Below are positions 1 to 5,290 of a stretch of 8,794 bases of DNA, piece after piece. Below the pieces are notes generated by a model. The model saw only the letters and a list, made by a program, of their open reading frames with translations, did not search any database and was not told where the DNA came from. The DNA is from Patescibacteria group bacterium. GTDB taxonomy: Bacteria; Patescibacteriota; Dojkabacteria; SC72. Position 1 is the stretch's first letter. Each line of letters opens with the position of its first letter. The DNA lies in contig DOZG01000083.1 of assembly GCA_003518125.1 (NCBI GenBank), positions 1-8,794 on the forward strand, given 5' to 3'. The translations under genes and the position numbers were made by a program.

Positions 1-750
1 TAATGGCCAGCATGTCATTAGTGTAATTACTTCTTTGTTGCCCTGAGTATTTAGTATTGAAAAATCATCTGGTTCTACGATTTTTTTCTTCCTTACTATG
101 TAATACAATTGGTTTCCATCCTTTTCAATATATATATCATCCCCTATATCTATATCTTCCAATCTTGTAAATATTGTTTCTGCTAGATTTTGATGTCTTG
201 CAAAGAAACTTTCTACAGAACTGTGACCATATATGAAAGAGTTACCTCCATCTCCTGGGAGTGGTGTGCCTTTGAAATGTGCGACTCCTCGTTTAAGGTA
301 TTGATCATATACTTTTTCTTCTGTGCTTTCTACATTAGGTATGATTACAATATCTTCTATACCTACACTTTTAATGGATAGGTACATATCCTTACCATAT
401 TGTGTATCTACAACAATCTTTTTCGTTTCATTTGTAGTGGGGTCATATGTATATACCCCTTCGAATGTTAATCCTTCTATTCTATCTTCTAAATTGTCAA
501 AGTAACTTTTACTTGGGTCGTAGTATGCGAACTCTTCTTCTATATATGCTTTGTATGAGTCTGGAACAGGGTTTTTCATAAGTTTGACCCTAGCCTGTTC
601 TATTACCCCATCTATGTATGATTTAGTAAGTGGTATTGCTTGCGAGAGGATTACCAGTATCCCTATTACCGAGAGAGTGAGTGATATGAATATTTTTGTT
701 CTTTTTACTTTTTTTGTTTGTTCTTCAGGTATATTCCATTCATTTCGCAT
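1..750 (-). CDS. Sortase family transpeptidase, membrane-anchored (C-terminus cut by window edge)
   Basis: Sortases are extracytoplasmic cysteine transpeptidases that cleave a sorting motif in surface proteins and join them to the envelope or into pili. I translated the minus strand by hand: 250 codons are open from the ATG at 750 to the window edge. A basic N-terminus (residues 1-19) leads into one hydrophobic segment at about 20-39, a likely signal anchor with the rest outside. The catalytic domain occupies roughly residues 115-250. It shows the sortase His motif FIYGHSS (His176), the downstream GDDIYI and YYIV strands, a VEPDD segment, and the Cys motif TLMTCWPL (Cys247). The catalytic Arg should lie just beyond the edge. 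Residues 44-115 are an unassigned linker. The ATG is preceded in frame by TAG and TAA 24-30 bases upstream, which fixes the start. The gene is divergent from dnaJ, and no substrate with a sorting signal is visible. The sortase class cannot be settled without the C-terminus. Confidence 0.87.
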   Translation of the reverse strand, partial: MRNEWNIPEEQTKKVKRTKIFISLTLSVIGILVILSQAIPLTKSYIDGVIEQARVKLMKNPVPDSYKAYIEEEFAYYDPSKSYFDNLEDRIEGLTFEGVYTYDPTTNETKKIVVDTQYGKDMYLSIKSVGIEDIVIIPNVESTEEKVYDQYLKRGVAHFKGTPLPGDGGNSFIYGHSSVESFFARHQNLAETIFTRLEDIDIGDDIYIEKDGNQLYYIVRKKKIVEPDDFSILNTQGNKEVITLMTCWPL

Positions 751-759
751 AGTGTATGT

Positions 760-765
760 ATGATA
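760..765 (-). promoter_or_regulatory. Possible -10 element of the sortase gene
   Basis: On the minus strand TATCAT lies 9 bases upstream of the sortase ATG, which would place transcription start almost at the start codon. I see no convincing -35 at the usual distance. The element overlaps one arm of the inverted repeat at 761-783. This is a weak call. Confidence 0.25.
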
Positions 766-783
766 GCATGTTGGTTACTATCA
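761..783. repeat. Inverted repeat between divergent sortase and dnaJ genes
   Basis: TGATAG (761-766) and CTATCA (778-783) are perfect 6-base inverted arms separated by 11 bases. They overlap the possible sortase -10. This could be an operator for a dimeric repressor, but arms this short are common by chance in A+T-rich DNA. It is not a CIRCE element. Confidence 0.25.
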
Positions 784-792
784 CGCTACATC

Positions 793-822
793 TTGGCAAT
801 CAGTATATATATCTGCTAGAAT
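793..822 (+). promoter_or_regulatory. Predicted sigma70-type promoter of dnaJ with extended -10
   Basis: TTGGCA (793-798, one mismatch to the -35 consensus) is separated by 18 bases from TAGAAT (817-822). TGC immediately precedes TAGAAT and gives an extended -10. Transcription would start near 829-831, and dnaJ starts at 832, so the message would be essentially leaderless. No heat-shock CIRCE repeat is visible nearby. Confidence 0.55.
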
Positions 823-831
823 AGTTTCCAT

Positions 832-1914
832 ATGGAAAAAAGAGACTATTACAAAGTCTTGGGAGTAGATAAAGGAGCTTCCCAAGATGAGATTAAAAAA
901 GCATACAGAAAGCTTGTTAAAAAGTATCATCCAGATGTGAATAAGGGAGATGGTGCAGAAGAAAAGTTTAAAGAGGTTCAGGAATCGTATGAGATTCTTT
1001 CTGATGAATCGAAGAGAAAGGCATATGATCAGTATGGTCATGCCGCAACTGCCGGTTTTGGAGGTAGTACTGGTTACAATGGTTTTAAACAGGGTGCTCC
1101 GTTTGATATGGGAGATATTTTCAGTACTTTCTTTAGTGGAGCTGGTGGTTTTGATTTTGGATTTGGCAATACTAGACAACAAACTCAGGTAAGAGGTACG
1201 GATATTAAATATAGGATTAAAATTACCTTCGATGAGTCTATAAAAGGAAGTACTTTTAAACTTAATATTGAAAGAGATATTCCTTGTTCACACTGTAGTG
1301 GTACTGGGAGTGAGACAAAGAAAACTAAGGTTTGTCCTACATGTGGTGGGAGTGGAAGAATACAGAAAGTACAGAGAACAATACTGGGATCAATGGCAGT
1401 GAATAGTATATGTGATACATGTAATGGAAGTGGTAAAGTCCCAGAAAAAAGTTGTTCTGTATGTGGAGGTACTGGTATTAAAGTTGAAAGAGAAGATGAA
1501 AAGATTAAAGTTCCTGCTGGAGCATATGATGGAATGATACTCAGATTTAGAGGTGGTGGTAATGCAGGATCAAAGGGAACTCCATCGGGTGATTTATATA
1601 TTGAGATTGAAGTAGAACCATCCAAGGGATTTGAAAGAAGGGGGAGTGATATATATTCTAGGGTGGAAGTACCGATATATGTAGCAGTATTGGGAGGGGA
1701 TATAAAGGTGGGTACTCCGTATGGTAAAGTTACACTTAAAATTCCTAAGGGGACTGATAGCGGATCGATATTTAGAATTCGAGAAAAAGGTGTTCCTGTG
1801 CTTGGGAAAGAAGATCAGAAGGGTAATTTATACGTAAGAGTTGATCTGGAAATTCCTAGGAGGCTGTCTAGAAAAGAAAAGAAGCTGTGGGAAGAGTTAA
1901 GTACGGAATCTTAA
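832..1914 (+). CDS. dnaJ: Molecular chaperone DnaJ (class A Hsp40)
   Basis: This co-chaperone delivers unfolded clients to DnaK and stimulates its ATPase in the cytoplasm. The protein has 360 residues, close to the usual length, with all domains in order. The J domain is at about 4-70 with the HPD motif at 33-35. A Gly/Phe-rich linker spans about 75-118. Four zinc-binding repeats follow: CSHCSGTG (152), CPTCGGSG (168), CDTCNGSG (194) and CSVCGGTG (208). Two C-terminal client-binding domains run to about residue 350. The ATG at 832 gives the standard N-terminus [12 protein letters not shown]. There is no Shine-Dalgarno sequence; a -10-like TAGAAT ends 9 bases before the start, so the mRNA may be leaderless. 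dnaK and grpE are not adjacent, and the downstream terminator suggests a monocistronic unit. Confidence 0.97.
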   Translation: MEKRDYYKVLGVDKGASQDEIKKAYRKLVKKYHPDVNKGDGAEEKFKEVQESYEILSDESKRKAYDQYGHAATAGFGGSTGYNGFKQGAPFDMGDIFSTFFSGAGGFDFGFGNTRQQTQVRGTDIKYRIKITFDESIKGSTFKLNIERDIPCSHCSGTGSETKKTKVCPTCGGSGRIQKVQRTILGSMAVNSICDTCNGSGKVPEKSCSVCGGTGIKVEREDEKIKVPAGAYDGMILRFRGGGNAGSKGTPSGDLYIEIEVEPSKGFERRGSDIYSRVEVPIYVAVLGGDIKVGTPYGKVTLKIPKGTDSGSIFRIREKGVPVLGKEDQKGNLYVRVDLEIPRRLSRKEKKLWEELSTES

Positions 1915-1925
1915 CAACTATCAAT

Positions 1926-1954
1926 TTGATTTGACTGTCGTAATCTGATATACT
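1926..1954 (+). promoter_or_regulatory. Predicted promoter upstream of the dnaJ/nusA terminator
   Basis: TTGATT (1926-1931) is followed after 17 bases by TATACT (1949-1954), with TGA directly before it as an extended -10. The predicted start is near 1961, which gives nusA a leader of about 89 bases that contains the intrinsic terminator. If real, nusA expression may be set by terminator read-through. The prediction is from motif match only. Confidence 0.45.
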
Positions 1955-1974
1955 TCATTCGAAAGTTATATGGA

Positions 1975-2007
1975 AAGAGGTGAGGATTGAAGCCTCACCT
2001 TTTTTTT
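1975..2007 (+). terminator. Rho-independent terminator between dnaJ and nusA
   Basis: AGGTGAGG (1978-1985) and CCTCACCT (1993-2000) form a perfect 8-bp stem with a 7-base loop. The stem runs into eight T residues (2000-2007). A G-U pair and AAA:UUU pairs can extend it. It is the natural end of the dnaJ transcript. Because a promoter-like sequence lies upstream of it, it may also act as a leader attenuator for nusA. Confidence 0.88.
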
Positions 2008-2049
2008 AGGAATCTTTCTATAGATTTTAAATTTTGAGAACAAAAAGAT

Positions 2050-3198
2050 ATGGCAATGACAACAGATTTTATATCTGCAATAAGTCAGATAGCGGCAGAA
2101 AGAGGATTAGATAAAGAGAAGATTTTTGAGGCACTAGAAATTGCAATTTTAGCTGCTTATAAAAAAGAAAAATTTGGAGCTGCAAGGGACGAGGAAGGGA
2201 ATATAATAGCAGAACATCTTTCAGTCGAGGTTGATAGAGAGATTGGTGAATTTAAGCTTTTTGCAAACAAAACAGTTGTAAAGAAGGTTAAAGATGATGA
2301 AATAGAGATAGCTCTCATCGAAGCAGAGCTTATTTCTCCAAATGTAGAGGTGGGAGATATTGTACAGATAGAGTTACCTTCTGAAGAATTAGGTAGAATT
2401 GCTGCACAAGCTGCAAAGCAGGTTATATTGCAAAAAATGAGTGAATTTGAAAAAGATGCAGTATTAGCTGAATATAGTGATAAGGTAGGAGAGGTATTTA
2501 CTGCTTTAATGCAAAGGATGCAGAGAGGGCAAGTAATATTCGAAATTGGTAAAGCTACTGCAGTAATGCCACAGGAAGAGCAACTTAGTAATGAATATTA
2601 CAAAATTGGGGAGAGGTATAAAGTACTTCTAAAGAGTATTGAGGATGGAGAGATTTTAGTATCTAGAGCAGACCCAAATTTTTTAATAGAGCTTTTTAAA
2701 CTTGAGGTTCCAGAGATTGAGTCTGGGGTTGTAGAGATTAAGGCTGTTGCAAGAGAGGCTGGTACCAGAAGTAAGATTGCAGTAGTTTCTCATCAAGAAG
2801 GTGTAGATCCAATTGGATCATGTGTTGGTCAGAGGGGTATTCGTATTGCAAATATAATGAATGAGTTAGGTGAAGAGAAAATTGATATTATCGAGTGGGA
2901 TGAGGATATTGCTAAATTTGTTGCTAATGCATTAAGTCCAGCTAAAGTCTTAGATGTAAGTATAGATGGGGAGACTGCAACAGTAGATGTTGATGCTGAT
3001 CAGTTGTCATTAGCAATTGGAAAAGAGGGACAGAATGTAAGACTTGCTTGGAAATTAACTGAGATGAAGATTGATATCGAAGGACCAGAAGGGGAAGAAG
3101 TAGAAGAAATAGAAGAAAAGACAGAGGTCGAGGAGGAGGAAAAGGAAGTAACTGAGACGGAAGAAGTTACGAAGGAAGAAAAGGAGAAGGAAGAGTAA
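2050..3198 (+). CDS. nusA: Transcription termination/antitermination factor NusA
   Basis: NusA binds RNA polymerase and nascent RNA and modulates pausing, intrinsic termination and antitermination. The 382 residues show an N-terminal polymerase-binding domain (about 1-140) and an S1 domain (about 145-206, starting KVGEVFTALMQRMQRG). Two KH domains follow, with VGQRG at 259-263 and IGKEG at 323-327. The family blocks VEIKAVARE, EKIDIIEW, ANALSPAKV and DQLSLAIGKEGQNVRLA are present. The protein ends in a Glu-rich tail (about 344-382) where the E. coli protein instead has two folded acidic repeats. The ATG at 2050 is used; the ATG at 2056 is a possible alternative, and neither has a clear Shine-Dalgarno sequence. 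rimP, the usual upstream neighbour, is absent. infB follows after 25 bases, so the two are probably co-transcribed. Confidence 0.97.
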   Translation: MAMTTDFISAISQIAAERGLDKEKIFEALEIAILAAYKKEKFGAARDEEGNIIAEHLSVEVDREIGEFKLFANKTVVKKVKDDEIEIALIEAELISPNVEVGDIVQIELPSEELGRIAAQAAKQVILQKMSEFEKDAVLAEYSDKVGEVFTALMQRMQRGQVIFEIGKATAVMPQEEQLSNEYYKIGERYKVLLKSIEDGEILVSRADPNFLIELFKLEVPEIESGVVEIKAVAREAGTRSKIAVVSHQEGVDPIGSCVGQRGIRIANIMNELGEEKIDIIEWDEDIAKFVANALSPAKVLDVSIDGETATVDVDADQLSLAIGKEGQNVRLAWKLTEMKIDIEGPEGEEVEEIEEKTEVEEEEKEVTETEEVTKEEKEKEE

Positions 3199-3223
3199 AG
3201 TAAGTTTTTTTGAAAGACTCGCT

Positions 3224-4828
3224 ATGGGTAAGAAGATGAATAAAAAGAAAGAGGGTATTAAACGAGTACCAATAGTTGCAATATTGGGTCATGTTGATCA
3301 TGGGAAAACCACTATACTTGATAAAATTAGAGAAGCCAATGTTCAATCTTGTGAAGCTGGTGGTATTACTCAAAAGATTTCTGTATTTACTGTAACCCCA
3401 AATTGTACAAAAGACGATAGAATCACTTTTATAGATACCCCAGGTCATGAGGCCTTTGATTTAATGAGATTAAGAGGTGGTATTATCGCAGATATTGTTT
3501 TATTAGTTGTTGCAGCAAATGATGGTGTTAAGCCTCAGACTAAAGAATCAATTGAGATTATCAAAAATTCTTCAGTTAAACCCATTGTAGTCATTAATAA
3601 ATGTGATTTGTCAAATACTAAAATCAAAAAGATTAAAAGAGATTTAGCAACTGAAGGGATTTCTGTAGAAGGTATGGGGGGGGAAATACCTGTAGTGGAA
3701 GTCTCTGGTAAAACTGGAAAAGGGATCCCTGAACTTTTGGATATGATTAATCTGGTAATTGAAGTAGAAGGGTTACAGGATAGGGGTAAGTTAATACCTA
3801 ATGTGTTAGCTAAAGGTATTGTTCTTGAATCTATTAAAGAGAAATCTAGAGGTAATGTTTCAACAGTTGTTGTTACTCAAGGCTGTATTAAGAAAGGTGA
3901 TTTCATTGGATATGAATTTGAGCATAATATTGTGATTGAGAGGGTCAAAGGTTTAATCTCTGAGGAGGGTGATAATATAGAAGAGTTCGGGACAGGCTGT
4001 GGAGGGAAGATAATTGGTCTTTCAAACATATTACTACCTGCTTCTGAAATATACATTCTTAAAGAGAATGATAAAAAGATTCTAGATTGTATTAAGAGCG
4101 ATGAAGAAGTTTGTGAGGTCGTTGTCAAGGAAAAAGTGGTAGAAGAAATTAAAGAGGGTGAGGAGGAGCCGAAGATATCTTTTGAAGAATTTTTTGGGTT
4201 AGATAGTGAAGGCGAGGAAGAAGAGGAAATTAAGACACTTGAAGTTATTATTAAGAGTTCTTCAAAGGGATCCTTAGAGGCTTTAAATAAGTCACTAGAA
4301 AAGATTAAGGTAGAAGGTGCTCAAATTAATATTATTAATCAAGAAATTGGAGATGTATCTATAAAGGATATTGAGGAAGCAGAGGTTACTAAAGCAATTA
4401 TACTTGGGTTTGAAGTTGGTATAGAGAAAAATGCAATGGCATTAGCAAAGAAAAAGAAGGTATTAGTAAGATCATACGATATTATTTACAAGCTCACAGA
4501 TGAAATTATAGATGCTCTCAAATTGCTTTCAATGCCTAAAGAGACTGAAGAGGAGATAGGAAAGGCAGTTATCAAGGTAATTTTTACTCTTTCAAATGGG
4601 CAGAAGGTATTAGGAAATAGAGTTAATGAAGGTATATTAAAGAAAGATTGTAAGTGTTATATAGTACGTGAGGATGAGATACTTGCTGAGGGAAAGATAA
4701 AATCCTTAAAGATTAATAAAAATGATGTGACTGAAGCAGGAAAGGGTATAGATTGTGGTGTAATACTCGATGTCCTAGTCGATGCACAAGAGGGTGATGA
4801 GATATATTGTTATAAGGTGGTAAAATAA
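3224..4828 (+). CDS. infB: Translation initiation factor IF-2 (short form)
   Basis: IF-2 is the GTPase that brings fMet-tRNA to the 30S subunit and promotes 50S joining. At 534 residues it is much shorter than most bacterial IF-2: the G domain begins after only about 14 residues, so the N-terminal domains are missing. Nucleotide-binding motifs are GHVDHGKT (22-29, G1), GGITQ (46-50, G2), DTPGH (71-75, G3), NKCD (125-128, G4) and SGK (161-163, G5). Domain II spans about 190-285, domain III about 338-440 and the initiator-tRNA-binding C2 domain about 445-534, with the family Cys at 511. A Glu-rich insert (about 302-336) precedes domain III. Departures from common sequence are Lys51 after GGITQ (usually His) and SGK for SAK. 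A run of eight G bases (3676-3683) keeps the frame. rbfA and truB, which often follow infB, are absent; rpsO is next. Confidence 0.96.
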   Translation: MGKKMNKKKEGIKRVPIVAILGHVDHGKTTILDKIREANVQSCEAGGITQKISVFTVTPNCTKDDRITFIDTPGHEAFDLMRLRGGIIADIVLLVVAANDGVKPQTKESIEIIKNSSVKPIVVINKCDLSNTKIKKIKRDLATEGISVEGMGGEIPVVEVSGKTGKGIPELLDMINLVIEVEGLQDRGKLIPNVLAKGIVLESIKEKSRGNVSTVVVTQGCIKKGDFIGYEFEHNIVIERVKGLISEEGDNIEEFGTGCGGKIIGLSNILLPASEIYILKENDKKILDCIKSDEEVCEVVVKEKVVEEIKEGEEEPKISFEEFFGLDSEGEEEEEIKTLEVIIKSSSKGSLEALNKSLEKIKVEGAQINIINQEIGDVSIKDIEEAEVTKAIILGFEVGIEKNAMALAKKKKVLVRSYDIIYKLTDEIIDALKLLSMPKETEEEIGKAVIKVIFTLSNGQKVLGNRVNEGILKKDCKCYIVREDEILAEGKIKSLKINKNDVTEAGKGIDCGVILDVLVDAQEGDEIYCYKVVK

Positions 4829-4836
4829 CACATTTG

Positions 4837-4865
4837 TTGACAGATATCCTATAATAAAGTACAAT
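4837..4865 (+). promoter_or_regulatory. Predicted rpsO promoter
   Basis: A perfect TTGACA -35 (4837-4842) is followed by a 17-base spacer and TACAAT (4860-4865), one mismatch from the -10 consensus. It starts nine bases after the infB stop. The predicted transcription start near 4872 gives rpsO a leader of about 60 bases. This is one of the best promoter matches in the window and suggests rpsO can be expressed independently of nusA-infB. Confidence 0.6.
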
Positions 4866-4881
4866 GTTCAAGTGTTGAATT

Positions 4882-4897
4882 ATGACTTTTTGGTCAT
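4882..4897 (+). promoter_or_regulatory. Small hairpin in the rpsO leader
   Basis: ATGAC (4882-4886) and GTCAT (4893-4897) can form a 5-bp stem with a 6-base loop in the predicted 5' leader. S15 represses its own translation through leader structures in several bacteria, so this is a candidate site. The short stem makes it tentative. Confidence 0.2.
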
Positions 4898-4934
4898 TGA
4901 AAACTGTTTAATATCATGTTACTCTAGAATAATC

Positions 4935-5198
4935 ATGTCACTAACTACGTCTGACAAGCAAAAAATAATAAAAAAATATGGACTCCACGAAGGTGATACC
5001 GGATCTCCAGAAGTTCAAATTGCAATTCTTTCATCTGAAATAGCAAAACTTTCGGAACATCTTAAAAAGCATAAAAAAGATAATCACTCTAGAAGAGGTT
5101 TGTTACAAAAAGTAGGTAAGAGAAGAAGAATTCTTCAATATCTTGAAGTTAACGAACCAAAGAGGTATACTTCATTTACAAAAAAGATGAAGATTTAG
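4935..5198 (+). CDS. rpsO: 30S ribosomal protein S15
   Basis: S15 is a primary binding protein of the 16S rRNA central domain; it nucleates platform assembly and contributes to an inter-subunit bridge. The ATG at 4935 gives 87 residues, in line with the 88-89 residue norm. Family blocks are present: [16 protein letters not shown] (15-30), [16 protein letters not shown] (41-56) and [10 protein letters not shown] (61-70). The rRNA-contacting basic and His residues are retained. An in-frame GTG at 4872 would add 21 residues unlike any S15 and lies at the predicted transcription start, so I rejected it. No Shine-Dalgarno sequence precedes the ATG. The gene sits between infB and pnp, the conserved rpsO-pnp pairing. 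Confidence 0.97.
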   Translation: MSLTTSDKQKIIKKYGLHEGDTGSPEVQIAILSSEIAKLSEHLKKHKKDNHSRRGLLQKVGKRRRILQYLEVNEPKRYTSFTKKMKI

Positions 5199-5244
5199 CT
5201 TTCTTTTTCTCCTCTTTCTTGATATAACTTTCACAGAACATAGC

Positions 5245-5272
5245 TTGTATTAAGTTGTAATTTTGGTATATA
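5245..5272 (+). promoter_or_regulatory. Possible pnp promoter
   Basis: TTGTAT (5245-5250), a 16-base spacer and TATATA (5267-5272) form a moderate promoter match. Transcription would start near 5279, leaving a leader of about a dozen bases made almost only of A and T, with no Shine-Dalgarno sequence. The rest of the rpsO-pnp gap begins with a pyrimidine-rich tract (5199-5221) and shows no strong terminator, so read-through from rpsO is also likely. Confidence 0.4.
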
Positions 5273-5290
5273 AATTTTTTATTTTTATTT

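Noticed and set aside
190..763. Three short plus-strand open frames at the left end
   Set aside because: All lie antisense to the sortase gene, whose minus-strand translation is a clear family match.
781..1182. Minus-strand open frame overlapping the dnaJ start
   Set aside because: It is antisense to the conserved J domain, and its composition is that of a frame shadow.
1185..1625. Open frame of 146 codons on the minus strand inside dnaJ
   Set aside because: It is a shadow of the zinc-repeat and C-terminal region of dnaJ; its Pro/Leu-rich product resembles no family and it has no start signals.
4850..4855. Perfect TATAAT upstream of rpsO
   Set aside because: It is only 7 bases from TTGACA and has no -35 at a usual distance. 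TACAAT at 4860-4865 has the correct 17-base spacing.
4864..4878. Tiny ORF of four codons in the rpsO upstream region
   Set aside because: It overlaps the predicted -10 and would mostly lie upstream of the transcript start.
4925..4930. TAGAAT four bases before the rpsO ATG as a promoter for a leaderless message
   Set aside because: The nearest -35-like sequence (TTGAAA at 4897-4902) is 22 bases away, and the start would fall inside the coding region.
4872..4934. In-frame GTG start that would extend S15 by 21 residues
   Set aside because: The extension resembles no S15 N-terminus, S15 is normally 87-89 residues, and the GTG sits at the predicted transcription start.
5175..5221. Weak A-rich/T-rich pairing at the rpsO end as a terminator
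   Set aside because: The stem is only A-U-rich with a bulge and includes the stop codon. It is too weak to call, and read-through into pnp is the usual arrangement.
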